Shown: one piece after another, positions 26,993-36,729 of the stretch | How positions within the stretch are numbered: the stretch's first letter is position 1 | Layout: each line of letters opens with the position of its first letter | Source of the DNA: Rhizobium sp. 32-5/1 | GTDB lineage: Bacteria; Pseudomonadota; Alphaproteobacteria; Rhizobiales; Rhizobiaceae | Length of the DNA stretch: 64,000 nt | Direction of reading: 5' to 3' | Assembly (NCBI RefSeq): GCF_029537235.1 | Contig: NZ_CP120638.1 | Span: forward strand, 3,040,501-3,104,500 | Made by a program: the position numbers and the translations under genes | Notes under the pieces: generated by a model | The model's database searches: none | Told to the model about the DNA's origin: nothing | Seen by the model: the letters and a program-made list of their open reading frames with translations, nothing else

Positions 26993-28057
26993 ATGCGTCC
27001 CACAGTTCATGACATTGCTGCCAGTGCAGGGGTGAGCCTTGCCACGGTCGATCGGGTTTTGAACCGTCGTCCGGGCGTACGCGCTGTGACGCGTGAAAAG
27101 GTTGAAGCGGCGATCGAGACGCTGGGCTATGTCCGTGATATGGCGGCTGCCAATCTCGCCAAGAGCCGTGTCTATCCGCTCGTTTTCATCATTCCAACCG
27201 GGGACAATCCCTTCATGCGCGGCCTGGAGGCCGAAATTGCCGTCGCCGGTCTCCGATCGCCCGTCGATCGCACGCGGCTCTCCGTGCTGACCGTGCCGGC
27301 CTTTGATTCAGCTGCGCTGGTCGAGGCAATTGACCGGGCGGTGTCGGACGTTCCTGCGGGCCTTGCCGTCGTCGCCGTGGACGCGCCGGAGGTGGCCGCA
27401 GCCATTGCTCGTGCCCGTTCGGCAGGCGTGCCTGTCGTGACGCTCGTCTCTGATCTTGCCGCATCGGGACGCGATCATTTCGTCGGTATCGACAATATTG
27501 CAGCGGGCCGGACGGCAGGGAGCCTGATGGGGCGATTTCTGGGCGGACGGCCCGGCCCGGTGGCGGTGCTGGCCGGCTCCATGCTGGTGCGCGACCATCG
27601 CGAGCGCTTGCAGGGCTTTACTGCCGCCTTGAGCCAGGATTTCGAGCCCCGGGTGATCCTCGATGTGCTGGAAGGCCAGGACGACCCGATGCTGGCCGAG
27701 GAACTGGTCGCCATCTGTTGCAAGGCCCATTCGGACCTCGCCGGGATTTACAGTCTGGGCGCCGGCAACAGCGGTCTGGTCACGGCGATTTCCGCGCAGG
27801 GGCGGCCAATCCGCGTCATCGCCCATGAGCTGACGTCGCATACGCGGTCGGCGCTCAAGGCTGGCTTGATCGATGCCGTGCTGCACCAGGATGCCGGCCA
27901 TGAAGTGCGCAGCGCGATCCGCGTGCTGAAGGCAAAAGCGGATGGTGTCGCGGTGATCGAGGCGCAGGAGCGCATCCGCATCGACATATTCCTGAAAGAT
28001 AACCTGCCGCTTGAGCAGGCTGGCGATGTGCGCGAGCCGATCGGGCGGGACGACTAA
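26993..28057 (+). CDS. LacI family transcriptional regulator, probably of xylose genes
   Basis: The ATG at 26993 follows a good CCGGAGGAA site and gives 354 residues, starting at once with the LacI helix-turn-helix TVHDIAASAGVSLATVDRVLN. The long open frame upstream is a shadow of emrB. The remaining part is a periplasmic-binding-protein-like sensor domain. It lies 22 bases before xylB, on the same strand, so it is likely cotranscribed with or near xylBA and respond to xylose or a derivative. The effector is inferred from context only. Confidence 0.87.
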   Translation: MRPTVHDIAASAGVSLATVDRVLNRRPGVRAVTREKVEAAIETLGYVRDMAAANLAKSRVYPLVFIIPTGDNPFMRGLEAEIAVAGLRSPVDRTRLSVLTVPAFDSAALVEAIDRAVSDVPAGLAVVAVDAPEVAAAIARARSAGVPVVTLVSDLAASGRDHFVGIDNIAAGRTAGSLMGRFLGGRPGPVAVLAGSMLVRDHRERLQGFTAALSQDFEPRVILDVLEGQDDPMLAEELVAICCKAHSDLAGIYSLGAGNSGLVTAISAQGRPIRVIAHELTSHTRSALKAGLIDAVLHQDAGHEVRSAIRVLKAKADGVAVIEAQERIRIDIFLKDNLPLEQAGDVREPIGRDD

Positions 28058-28079
28058 AAACAGATAAGGGAGAATGTGA

Positions 28080-29531
28080 ATGTATCTCGGTCTCGATCTG
28101 GGAACATCGGGCGTCAAGGCGATTCTGATCGACGCCAACCAGGCGATCATCGGTTCGGGCACCGGTTCGCTTGATGTGTCACGGCCCCATCCGGGCTGGT
28201 CCGAGCAGGACCCGGCGCATTGGATCCGTGCCACGGAAGAGGCGATCGCCGCCTTGAAGGCCACGCATCCCGCCGAGCTTGCCGCCGTTCGCGGCATCGG
28301 CCTGTCCGGCCATATGCACGGGGCGACGCTGATCGATGCTGCGGATCAGGTCCTGCGACCCTGCATCCTCTGGAACGACACGCGCAGCCATGCGGAAGCG
28401 GCAAAACTCGATGCCGATCCGCAGTTTCGCGCTATCACCGGCAATATCGTTTTCCCCGGCTTCACCGCGCCAAAACTGGCCTGGGTGAAGAACAACGAGC
28501 CGGAGATTTTTGCCAAGGTCGATTGCGTGCTGCTGCCGAAGGATTACCTGCGGCTCTGGCTGACCGGCGAGCGGATTTCGGAAATGTCGGATTCGGCCGG
28601 CACCTCTTGGCTCGACACCGGCAAGCGCGCCTGGTCGGAAAGCCTGCTTGCCGCGACCGGGTTGACTGAAAACCAGATGCCGTCGCTGGTCGAGGGCACG
28701 GATGCCTCCGGCACGCTGAAGAGCGAACTGGCATCGAAATGGGGCATGGGCTCCGATGTGGTCATTGCCGGTGGTGCGGGCGACAATGCGGCCTCGGCCT
28801 GCGGCATGGGGACTGTCGGCGAGGGGCATGCCTTCGTCTCGCTTGGCACATCCGGCGTCCTGTTTGCAGCCAACGCCTCCTATTTGCCCAATCCCGAAAG
28901 CGCCGTGCATGCCTTCTGTCATGCGCTGCCGAACACCTGGCACCAGATGGGCGTCATCCTGTCGGCGACCGATGCCCTGAACTGGCATGCCGGCGTGACC
29001 GCAAAGAGTGCTACCGACCTGACGAAGGAACTGGGCGACACCCTCAAGGCCCCCTCGGGCGTGACCTTCCTGCCCTATCTCTCCGGCGAGCGCACGCCGC
29101 ACAATGATGCAGCGATCCGCGGCGCCTTTGTCGGCCTTGGCCATGAAAGCAGCCGTGTTGTGCTGACGCAGGCGGTCCTGGAGGGCGTCTCGTTCGCACT
29201 GCGCGACAGTCTCGAAGCGCTGAAGGCCGCTGGTACCAGCCTTTCGCGCGTCACGGCCATCGGCGGCGGTTCGCGTTCGCGCTACTGGCTGAAATCGATC
29301 GCCACGGCACTCGACCTGCCGGTCGATCTGCCGGCAGACGGTGATTTCGGGGCCGCCTTCGGCGCCGCCCGCCTCGGCCTGATCGCCGCCACCGGCGCCG
29401 ATCCCGTCGCCACCTGCTCTGCGCCGAAGACCGACGAGACTATTTCCCCGGATGCTGCGCTCAAGGGCGCATACGAGGATGCCTATCAGCGTTATCGCAA
29501 GCTTTATCCAGCGCTGAAAGGCGCTTTCTAA
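28080..29531 (+). CDS. xylB: Xylulokinase
   Basis: The 483-residue protein is a FGGY-family sugar kinase. The phosphate loop DLGTSGVK is at residues 6-13, the xylulokinase-type GHMHG at 77-81, ILWNDTRS at 96-103, and GGAGDNAASACGMG in the middle, where the catalytic aspartate of the family resides. The C-terminal GGGSRSRYW is the adenosine-binding motif. It phosphorylates D-xylulose from XylA to xylulose 5-phosphate for the pentose phosphate pathway. It is 22 bases after the LacI gene and 35 before xylA. Confidence 0.95.
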   Translation: MYLGLDLGTSGVKAILIDANQAIIGSGTGSLDVSRPHPGWSEQDPAHWIRATEEAIAALKATHPAELAAVRGIGLSGHMHGATLIDAADQVLRPCILWNDTRSHAEAAKLDADPQFRAITGNIVFPGFTAPKLAWVKNNEPEIFAKVDCVLLPKDYLRLWLTGERISEMSDSAGTSWLDTGKRAWSESLLAATGLTENQMPSLVEGTDASGTLKSELASKWGMGSDVVIAGGAGDNAASACGMGTVGEGHAFVSLGTSGVLFAANASYLPNPESAVHAFCHALPNTWHQMGVILSATDALNWHAGVTAKSATDLTKELGDTLKAPSGVTFLPYLSGERTPHNDAAIRGAFVGLGHESSRVVLTQAVLEGVSFALRDSLEALKAAGTSLSRVTAIGGGSRSRYWLKSIATALDLPVDLPADGDFGAAFGAARLGLIAATGADPVATCSAPKTDETISPDAALKGAYEDAYQRYRKLYPALKGAF

Positions 29532-29566
29532 AACCTTTCCCTACTTGAAACATGAGGAGACATCCA

Positions 29567-30877
29567 ATGAGCACCGGTTTTTTTGGCGACATCGGCGATA
29601 TCAAGTACGAAGGCCCTGACAGCACCAATCCGCTGGCCTTCCGTCATTACAATCCCGACGAGATCGTCATGGGCAAGCGCATGGAAGACCAGTTGCGCTT
29701 TGCCGTCGCCTATTGGCACACGTTTACCTGGCCGGGCGGCGATCCCTTTGGTGGCCAGACCTTCCTGCGCCCCTGGTTCGAAGACACGATGGCGGCTGCC
29801 AAGCTGAAGGCCGACGTGGCGTTCGAACTGTTTACCAAGCTCGGCGTGCCGTTCTACTGCTTCCATGACGCCGACGTTCGCCCGGAAGGCAAGAATTTCG
29901 CCGAGAACACAAGGAATCTCAACGAGATCGTCGATTACTTCGCCAAGAAGCAGCAGGAGACCGGCGTCAAGCTGCTCTGGGGTACGGCCAACCTGTTCTC
30001 CAACCGCCGCTTCATGTCGGGTGCGGCCACCAATCCGGATCCGGACGTCTTTGCCTTTGCCGCAGCAACCGTGAAGACCTGCATGGATGCAACGCTGAAG
30101 CTCGGCGGCGACAACTATGTTCTGTGGGGTGGCCGCGAAGGCTATGAGACCCTGCTCAACACCGATCTTAAGAAGGAACTCGACCAACTCGGCCGCTTCG
30201 TCAACATGGTCGTCGAATACAAGCACAAGATCGGCTTCAAGGGCGCGATCCTAATCGAGCCGAAGCCACAGGAGCCGACCAAGCACCAGTACGACTACGA
30301 CGTCGCCACAGTCTACGGCTTCCTCAAGACTTACGGTCTCGAGAACGAGGTCAAGGTCAATATCGAGCAGGGTCACGCGATCCTTGCCGGCCATTCCTTC
30401 GAGCATGAGCTGGCGCTCGCCAATGCCTATGGCATCTTCGGGTCGATCGACATGAACCGCAATGACTACCAGTCCGGCTGGGACACCGACCAGTTCCCGA
30501 ACAACGTTCCGGAAATGGCGTTGGCCTATTACCAGGTTCTGGCAGGCGGCGGCTTCAAGACCGGCGGCACCAACTTCGATTCGAAGCTGCGCCGGCAATC
30601 GCTCGATGCCGAAGACCTGCTGATCGGCCATATCGGAGGCATGGATTGCTGCGCCCGTGGTCTGCGTGCGGCAGCCAAGATGATCGAGGACAAGGCGCTG
30701 TCCGGACCGCTCGATGCCCGCTATGCCGGTTGGAATTCCGCTGAAGCGCAGAAGATGCTGAAGGGCGAATACACGCTCGAGGACATCGCGGCGCAGGTCG
30801 AAAAATCCGACCTCAATCCGCAGCCGAAATCCGGCAAGCAGGAACTCCTGGAAAACGTCGTCAACCGCTACGTCTAA
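29567..30877 (+). CDS. xylA: Xylose isomerase
   Basis: The ATG at 29567, with GAGGAGA upstream, gives 436 residues, the usual length for class II xylose isomerases. The catalytic CFHDAD motif places His100 and Asp103 almost exactly where E. coli has His101 and Asp104. [16 protein letters not shown] and [15 protein letters not shown] form the metal sites. It converts D-xylose to D-xylulose. The order regulator-xylB-xylA makes this a compact xylose module; no xylose transporter is adjacent. Confidence 0.96.
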   Translation: MSTGFFGDIGDIKYEGPDSTNPLAFRHYNPDEIVMGKRMEDQLRFAVAYWHTFTWPGGDPFGGQTFLRPWFEDTMAAAKLKADVAFELFTKLGVPFYCFHDADVRPEGKNFAENTRNLNEIVDYFAKKQQETGVKLLWGTANLFSNRRFMSGAATNPDPDVFAFAAATVKTCMDATLKLGGDNYVLWGGREGYETLLNTDLKKELDQLGRFVNMVVEYKHKIGFKGAILIEPKPQEPTKHQYDYDVATVYGFLKTYGLENEVKVNIEQGHAILAGHSFEHELALANAYGIFGSIDMNRNDYQSGWDTDQFPNNVPEMALAYYQVLAGGGFKTGGTNFDSKLRRQSLDAEDLLIGHIGGMDCCARGLRAAAKMIEDKALSGPLDARYAGWNSAEAQKMLKGEYTLEDIAAQVEKSDLNPQPKSGKQELLENVVNRYV

Positions 30878-30906
30878 TTGGTGCAGGGGCAGCCGATACG
30901 GAAAAG

Positions 30907-30927
30907 AAGGGGGAGCAGATCCCCCTT
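30907..30927 (+). terminator. Hairpin after xylA
   Basis: Arms AAGGGGGA (30907-30914) and TCCCCCTT (30920-30927) lie 30 bases after the xylA stop, with a GCAGA loop. The T tract is weak. The rest of 30878-31220 is AT-richer and contains no gene. Confidence 0.55.
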
Positions 30928-31114
30928 TGAGAGTTTGAAATTTCTTTCCAAGATGCGATTTCATCAAGAAATTACTGGCAAAATTGAGGGTTTTTGCGGG
31001 CACCCATTGCGTTGAAAAAAATGCCAAGCTTTTGATATAAATCAATGCCGGGTTGCAAATTTTATGCTCGTTCCAAGTCATTGATCTAAAAACGCAATTC
31101 GAAACCTTATCATT

Positions 31115-31138
31115 AGATTAAGCATTTCTGCTTAATCT
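31115..31138. promoter_or_regulatory. Perfect inverted repeat upstream of the chemoreceptor gene
   Basis: Ten-base arms AGATTAAGCA (31115-31124) and TGCTTAATCT (31129-31138) enclose TTTC, 82 bases before the chemoreceptor ATG in an AT-rich region. This could be an operator for its promoter or a leader hairpin. Confidence 0.5.
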
Positions 31139-31220
31139 GACCTAACGCGTCTTCCCTCTGCCGGCATGAAGCCGATCCCCGCAGTTCGCATGTTGATCAC
31201 CTCTCCATAGGACGAACGAC

Positions 31221-32732
31221 ATGACCGGAATCGATTCCACGACCAAAGCGCTAAACGAACGCCTCGATTTCGTTGGCCTCGGAGTGCCGGAAAGACAGGC
31301 GCTGGCTCAGGCCAAGCCCGTCATTTCCGCTTCGCTTGATGGCGCGCTCGACAAGTTCTACGCAAAGGCGAAAGCCGCCCCGGAAACGGCCAAATTTTTC
31401 AACAGCGAAGATCACATCAAGAGCGCCAAGGCCCGTCAGGCGCGGCACTGGGATGTTATCGCTTCCGGCAATTTCGACGGCGAGTATGTGAAGGCTGTCA
31501 CCACGATCGGCAACACCCATGCCCGGCTCGGCCTTGCACCGCGCTGGTACATCGGCGGCTACGCTATCATCCTTGAATCGATCATCGAGGCAGTGGTTTC
31601 GTCGCATCTCAAGGGCATGCTTTCGAAGAAAAAGGCGCAGCCTATCACGCGGGACGTCTCGGCGGTCGTAAAGGCGGCACTCGTCGACATGGACTATGCC
31701 ATCACCGTCTATCTCGATGCGTTGCAGATCGAGCGCGAAAAGTCCGAGGTTGCGCGGCGTGAACAGGGCGAACAGCAGGAGCAGGCGCTTTCCGCACTCG
31801 ACGCTTCGCTGCAGAGGCTTGCCGGCGGCGATCTGACGGCCACCATCACGCAGCCCCTTGCGCCGCAGTTCAACGACCTGAAATCCAATTTCAACAGCGC
31901 CATTGCAAAGCTCGATGAAGCTTTCGGTTCCATCGTCGTGTCAGCTGACGAGACGACCTCCAACTCCGGTGAGCTGGTGACTGCCACTGATGATATGGCT
32001 CGCCGCACCGAACAGCAGGCGGCATCGCTGGAGGAGACATTCGCCGCGCTGGAGGAAATCACTACGATTTCGAAGGAATCGGCCAGCCGCACCCAGGAGG
32101 CGCAGCGCGTCGTGACGGTGGCGACCAGTGAAGCGAAAAAGTCAGGCGAGATCGTCGAACAGGCGGTCTCGGCGATGGGTGCGATCGAGGAATCCTCGCG
32201 CAAGATCACGCAGATCATCAGCGTCATCGACCAGATCTCCTTCCAGACCAACCTTCTTGCCCTCAACGCAGGGGTCGAGGCGGCTCGCGCCGGCGATGCC
32301 GGAAAGGGCTTTGCCGTCGTGGCGCAGGAAGTTCGTGAACTGGCCCAGAAATCGGCAGCTGCTGCCAAGGAAATCAAGGAACTGATCGATAAGTCCTTCG
32401 AGGATGTGCTGCTCGGTGTCTCACTGGTCAACAAAACAGGCGAAGCGCTGCGCCATATCGGTCAGCAGGTGGTGGATATCAACAGCCATATCGACGCCAT
32501 CGCCGGATCCGCCCGGGAGCAGTCGATCGGTATTGCCGAAATCAACACGGCCGTCAGCAGCATGGATCAGATGACGCAGCAGAACGCCGCCATGGTCGAA
32601 GAGACCAATGCGGCAACGCACAGCCTCATGCGCACCAGCATGTCCCTCAAGTCGCTGATCGATCAGTTCAAGGTATCGACGGCCCGTTCCGCCGGATCTC
32701 GCGAGCCGGTCCGAAACCAGCGCTACGGCTGA
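31221..32732 (+). CDS. Globin-coupled methyl-accepting chemotaxis protein (aerotaxis transducer type)
   Basis: The 503-residue protein lacks any transmembrane helix. Residues 1-180 form a protoglobin-type sensor with the proximal histidine at about residue 100 ([17 protein letters not shown]). A HAMP-like segment follows ([21 protein letters not shown]), and the C-terminal signalling domain contains the hairpin tip [20 protein letters not shown]. Haem in the globin would bind oxygen or another gas and alter CheA activity. The hairpin has Gly where many MCPs have Ala ([10 protein letters not shown]). A single gene; the only regulatory hint is the upstream inverted repeat. Confidence 0.92.
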   Translation: MTGIDSTTKALNERLDFVGLGVPERQALAQAKPVISASLDGALDKFYAKAKAAPETAKFFNSEDHIKSAKARQARHWDVIASGNFDGEYVKAVTTIGNTHARLGLAPRWYIGGYAIILESIIEAVVSSHLKGMLSKKKAQPITRDVSAVVKAALVDMDYAITVYLDALQIEREKSEVARREQGEQQEQALSALDASLQRLAGGDLTATITQPLAPQFNDLKSNFNSAIAKLDEAFGSIVVSADETTSNSGELVTATDDMARRTEQQAASLEETFAALEEITTISKESASRTQEAQRVVTVATSEAKKSGEIVEQAVSAMGAIEESSRKITQIISVIDQISFQTNLLALNAGVEAARAGDAGKGFAVVAQEVRELAQKSAAAAKEIKELIDKSFEDVLLGVSLVNKTGEALRHIGQQVVDINSHIDAIAGSAREQSIGIAEINTAVSSMDQMTQQNAAMVEETNAATHSLMRTSMSLKSLIDQFKVSTARSAGSREPVRNQRYG

Positions 32733-32774
32733 AGCCGCTCAAGGTTTCTTGCATGCAACTGACTGATGAAATCG

Positions 32775-32805
32775 AACGCTGATGGTTATGAACCGTCAGC
32801 GTTTC
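32775..32805. terminator. Bidirectional terminator between the chemoreceptor and LacI genes
   Basis: A 13-base inverted repeat with one T-G wobble (AACGCTGATGGTT, loop ATG, AACCGTCAGCGTT) lies between two convergent genes and runs into the last codons of the LacI gene. Position and stability suit a shared terminator. Confidence 0.7.
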
Positions 32806-33827
32806 GTCCATTGTCTCGAGGGTGCCGAGACCGAATTCCGCACGATCAGATCCGGCCGCAGGAGGATTTCGGTTTCTGCCGGTTGGCCGTTCGACAGGAG
32901 TTCCAGCAGCAAGGCCATGGCGTGCTTGCCGATCAGCGTCCGTGGCTGACGGATCGTCGTGAGCGCCGGCGACATGAAGACGGCCTGTGGCACGTCATCA
33001 AAGCCGGTCACCGAAAAATCCTGCGGAATATTGTAGCCCCGCGCCGTCAGGCCGAGCATCACGCCGATGGCGGTCTGGTCGTTGACGCACATGAAGGCCG
33101 TCGGCAGGGTGTCGCGCATGAACAATTGCTCGACCGCGAGCCGCCCGCTCTCAATCGTGCCGTCGCCTTCGAGCACGATGCGCAGATCCTGCGGCACGCC
33201 GGCTGCGTCCAGTCCGGCCTCGTAGCCCGTGCGTCGGCGGCTATAGGCAAGCCGGGTGCGGCTGTCGCCGATGAAGGCGATCTTGCGATGCCCTTCCGCC
33301 AGAAGCAGATCGATCGCCTTGCGCGCGCCCTCGATGTCATCGACGCCGACATAAGGAATACCGCCGTTGAAGACAGGCTCGAAGACGCCGACGCTCGGCG
33401 GCAGCCGGGCCGTCATGGTCTGGTGGCCGAAGGGCAGGATCCCGGTGAACAGGATCAATCCGGCCGCCTGGTTTGAATTGAGAAATTTCAGATATTCCAG
33501 CCCGCGCTGGGCATCATTCTGCGTGTGGCCGATCAGGATTCCGTAGCCATGGGCGCGCGCCTCGTTTTCAAGGCCGACGAGTATGTTGGAGAAATTCGGA
33601 TCGCCGATATCAGGGGCCACGACGAGGATCATGTTCGAGCGGCCAAGCCGCAGGCTGCGCGCCATGGCATTGGTCGTATAGCCGGTGATCGCGATCGCCT
33701 GGTTGACCTTCAGCCGCGTCGAATTGGCGACTTTCTCGGGCATGTGGATGGCGCGCGAAACCGTCGCGATCGAGACTTCCGCGATCCTGGCGACGTCTTC
33801 GATGGTTGCCGGTGTGGAATTCGACAC
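32796..33827 (-). CDS. LacI family repressor of the divergent sugar ABC operon
   Basis: The 343-residue protein has an N-terminal helix-turn-helix TIEDVARIAEVSIATVSRAI and a hinge helix around residue 50 (NAMARSLRLGRSNMI). The sugar-sensing domain is of the PBP type, with the late VTGFDDVPQAVFMSPALTTI segment. It is divergent from the ABC transporter genes, and a 35-base palindrome in the gap is its evident operator. The inducer is probably the sugar carried by the ABC system or its catabolite; its identity is not shown. Confidence 0.92.
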   Translation of the reverse strand: MSNSTPATIEDVARIAEVSIATVSRAIHMPEKVANSTRLKVNQAIAITGYTTNAMARSLRLGRSNMILVVAPDIGDPNFSNILVGLENEARAHGYGILIGHTQNDAQRGLEYLKFLNSNQAAGLILFTGILPFGHQTMTARLPPSVGVFEPVFNGGIPYVGVDDIEGARKAIDLLLAEGHRKIAFIGDSRTRLAYSRRRTGYEAGLDAAGVPQDLRIVLEGDGTIESGRLAVEQLFMRDTLPTAFMCVNDQTAIGVMLGLTARGYNIPQDFSVTGFDDVPQAVFMSPALTTIRQPRTLIGKHAMALLLELLSNGQPAETEILLRPDLIVRNSVSAPSRQWTKR

Positions 33828-33920
33828 TGCGCTCTGCCTTGGTTTCGGTCTCGGCGGGACACTACACAGACTTGCACGGAGATCAAACGTTCCGTTGCGA
33901 AATTCTATGTTATGCCACGA

Positions 33921-33955
33921 TGTAAACCTTTACATGACCTATGTAAAGGTTTACA
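33921..33955. promoter_or_regulatory. LacI-family operator (paired, inverted)
   Basis: TGTAAACCTTTACAT (33921-33935) and its exact reverse complement ATGTAAAGGTTTACA (33941-33955) are separated by GACCT. Each arm is itself near-symmetric with the TGTAAA/TTTACA halves expected for LacI proteins, so two dimers could bind side by side. It lies 94 bases upstream of the LacI ATG and 36 before the ABC ATPase ATG. Confidence 0.85.
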
Positions 33956-33990
33956 CAGCAGTCCAAGCGGATGGGAGCCGCAGGGAGGGA

Positions 33991-35517
33991 ATGATGGTTT
34001 CGGAGGCAAACGATGCCGGGGCAGTCGTGCTGTCCGCCAGGCGCATCAGCAAGTCGTTCAGCGGCGTGCAGGTCCTTTTCAGTGTCAATTTCGAACTGCG
34101 CGCCGGGGAAATCCATGCGCTGATGGGTGAAAACGGGGCTGGAAAATCGACGCTGGTCAAGGTTCTCTCCGGTTTCGAGCAGCCCACCTCAGGAGAAATC
34201 CTCCTTGACGGGAAGCCCATAAAGTTGCCGCCGAATGGCGCTGCTGAAGCGTTGGGCATCGTCATCATTCATCAGGAATTCAATCTCGCCGAACACCTGA
34301 CTGTCACCGAGAGCCTGTTTCTCGGTCGCGAAGTGGCGCGGTTCGGCATGCTCGACCGCAAGCATATGCGCACCGAGACGCGCCGCGTGCTCGACCAACT
34401 CGGCTCGCATGTCGATGAGAATGCGATGATCAGTTCGTTGTCGATCGCCGACAAGCAGATGGTAGAAATCGCCAAGGCGATCAGCCGCGATGCGCGCGTC
34501 GTGTTCATGGATGAGCCGACGGCGGTTCTGTCGGGCGAGGAGACCAGCTTCCTGTTCCGGCAGGTGCGCAAGCTGCGCGACCAAGGCACGAGTTTCGTCT
34601 TCGTGTCGCACAAGCTTGATGAAGTTATGGAGCTGACGGACCGCGTTACGGTGCTGCGCGATGGCCAGTGGATCAAGACATCGCCGACCGCGATTCTTGA
34701 TGGCGAATCGATTGCACAGCTCATGGTCGGGCGTGAACTGTCCAGCCTCTATCCTGCGAAGAGCGAGCCTGATGTCGATGAAAAGGTCATGCTTAGCGTC
34801 CAGTCGCTGTCAACAGGCTATGTCAAGGATGCGAGTTTCGAGGTTCGCAAGGGCGAAATTCTCGGCTTTTCCGGTTTGATCGGTTCTGGCCGAACGGAAT
34901 TGATGGAGGCAGTCGCCGGTCTTCGATTGCGCCATTCGGGTGAGGTGGCAATCAAGGGCGAAACGGTGTTGTCCGGCGATGTTCATGCGACGAACCGCTG
35001 CGGTCTGGCCTATATGACCAAGGATCGCAAATCCAAGGGACTGCTTCTGAACTCCGGCCTGACCGCCAATCTGACGCTGCAATCGCTCGATCGGCACGGC
35101 AAGCTCGGTTACCTCAGCCCGTCCAGCGAGGCAGTGGCGTTGGAGCGGGCCAAGCGGCGGTTCGATATTCGGGTCCGCGACGGCAGCATCGTCGCGCGTC
35201 GCATGTCGGGCGGCAACCAGCAGAAGCTTTTGCTGGCTAAGGTCATGGAGACCGAACCTGACATCATCATCATCGACGAGCCGACACGCGGCATCGATGT
35301 AGGGACAAAGCAGCAGATTTATCATTTCATTTCGGCGCTCGCCCGCGATGGCAAGTCGATCATCGTCGTGTCCTCGGAAATGCCTGAGATCATCGGGCTG
35401 TGCACGCGGGTTGCGGTCATGCGTGAAGGCCGCATCGTCGGCATGCTGGAGGGCGATGAAATCTCCGAGCAGGAGATCATGCGCTATGCGGCGGGCCTGA
35501 AGAAAAAGGCAGCCTGA
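33991..35517 (+). CDS. Sugar ABC transporter ATPase (two-domain, RbsA/XylG/MglA type)
   Basis: The ATG at 33991, after GGGAGGGA, gives 508 residues; the longer open frame upstream crosses the operator. The first half has Walker A GENGAGKST at 47-55 and Walker B VFMDEPTAVLS, but its signature reads SSLSIADKQ instead of LSGGQ. The second half has a degenerate Walker A (LIGSGRTE) and a proper MSGGNQQK signature with IIIDEPTRGID. This asymmetry is normal in CUT2 monosaccharide importers. It energises uptake through the permease encoded downstream and is under the LacI operator. Confidence 0.93.
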   Translation: MMVSEANDAGAVVLSARRISKSFSGVQVLFSVNFELRAGEIHALMGENGAGKSTLVKVLSGFEQPTSGEILLDGKPIKLPPNGAAEALGIVIIHQEFNLAEHLTVTESLFLGREVARFGMLDRKHMRTETRRVLDQLGSHVDENAMISSLSIADKQMVEIAKAISRDARVVFMDEPTAVLSGEETSFLFRQVRKLRDQGTSFVFVSHKLDEVMELTDRVTVLRDGQWIKTSPTAILDGESIAQLMVGRELSSLYPAKSEPDVDEKVMLSVQSLSTGYVKDASFEVRKGEILGFSGLIGSGRTELMEAVAGLRLRHSGEVAIKGETVLSGDVHATNRCGLAYMTKDRKSKGLLLNSGLTANLTLQSLDRHGKLGYLSPSSEAVALERAKRRFDIRVRDGSIVARRMSGGNQQKLLLAKVMETEPDIIIIDEPTRGIDVGTKQQIYHFISALARDGKSIIVVSSEMPEIIGLCTRVAVMREGRIVGMLEGDEISEQEIMRYAAGLKKKAA

Positions 35518-35605
35518 TCGCTCAGCGGTCAGGTGTGAGGGAATGCTGAAACAAAAGGCCTAGATGTAACGGGCCGACGCAGTGCCACGGGAGGCAGTTT
35601 TAGAA

Positions 35606-36610
35606 ATGAGCGTTAACGAGGAAGCCAGGGATATCCGTCGTCGCAGCTGGCGTGATGTCGATCTTCGGGCTGTTGCCCCGTTTGCTGCTCTGGCCCTGCT
35701 TTTGGTCGTGGGTGCGCTCGTCAATCCTAATTTCATCGGCATGACGAATCTTGCGAATGTCGCGACACGCAGTGCCTTCATCGCGATTATCGCCGTCGGT
35801 GCGACCTTCGTGATTTCTTCGGGGGACCTCGATCTCTCGGTCGGCTCAATGGTGGCCTTCGTCGCCAGCGTCATGATCCTTTTCATGAATTCCGGGGTCA
35901 TCGCCGATCCGGCATTGATGCTGACGGCGGCTGTCGTCTTTGCTGTTTTCGTCGGCGGCGCCTGCGGTCTTGCAAACGGCCTGATTACCACGGTCGGCCG
36001 CATCGAGCCGTTCATTGCAACGCTTGGCACGATGGGCATCTATCGCGGCCTGACGACCTGGTTGTCGCAAGGCGGCGCGATCACATTGCGAGAGCCGGAA
36101 CTGCAGGCGCTGTATCGCCCGGCCTATTTCGGCTCGATCCTCGGTGTGCCGGTGCCGATCGCGGTCATCCTTCTTGTGACGGGCATCGCGGCTTTTGTTC
36201 TGTATCGCACCCGGTACGGACGCCATGTCGTCGCCGTTGGTTCCAATAGCGATGTCGCGCGTTACTCGGGCATCGCGGTCAACCGCGTGCGTACCATCGC
36301 CTTCGTCATTCAGGGGCTGTGCGTTGCGATTGCCGTGTTGCTCTACGTGCCGCGGCTCGGGTCAACGTCGGCCACGACAGGGATTCTCTGGGAACTGCAG
36401 GCGATCACCGCCGTCGTTGTCGGCGGTACGGCGCTGAAGGGTGGTGCAGGCCGGGTCTGGGGTACGATCTGCGGCGCCTTCATTCTCGAACTGGTCGGCA
36501 ACATCATGCTGCTCTCCAATTTCATCAGCGAATATCTGATCGGCGCCATCCAGGGCTCGATCATCATCATTGCGATGCTCGTCCAGCGTTCGCTGGTACG
36601 CAAATCGTAA
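35606..36610 (+). CDS. Sugar ABC transporter permease (RbsC/AraH family)
   Basis: The ATG at 35606 gives 334 residues; a GTG at 35582 would add eight. About ten hydrophobic helices are present, with the BPD_transp_2 signature GATFVISSGDLDLSVGSMVAF near residue 70 and AITAVVVGGTALKGGAGRVWGT near 270. The glycine-rich loop near 270 is the usual coupling region with the ATPase. It forms the inner-membrane channel with the preceding ATPase and following binding protein. Confidence 0.93.
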   Translation: MSVNEEARDIRRRSWRDVDLRAVAPFAALALLLVVGALVNPNFIGMTNLANVATRSAFIAIIAVGATFVISSGDLDLSVGSMVAFVASVMILFMNSGVIADPALMLTAAVVFAVFVGGACGLANGLITTVGRIEPFIATLGTMGIYRGLTTWLSQGGAITLREPELQALYRPAYFGSILGVPVPIAVILLVTGIAAFVLYRTRYGRHVVAVGSNSDVARYSGIAVNRVRTIAFVIQGLCVAIAVLLYVPRLGSTSATTGILWELQAITAVVVGGTALKGGAGRVWGTICGAFILELVGNIMLLSNFISEYLIGAIQGSIIIIAMLVQRSLVRKS

Positions 36611-36729
36611 GGCCAAACGGTTCCGGCAAACGTGTGAAGCGGTTTTGCGTTCGGAATTGCGAGGAAAAACCAAGCCGGGTCAACAGGTCGCCCGGCGTCT
36701 ACGGAGGACCTGACATTGGGAGGACTACC

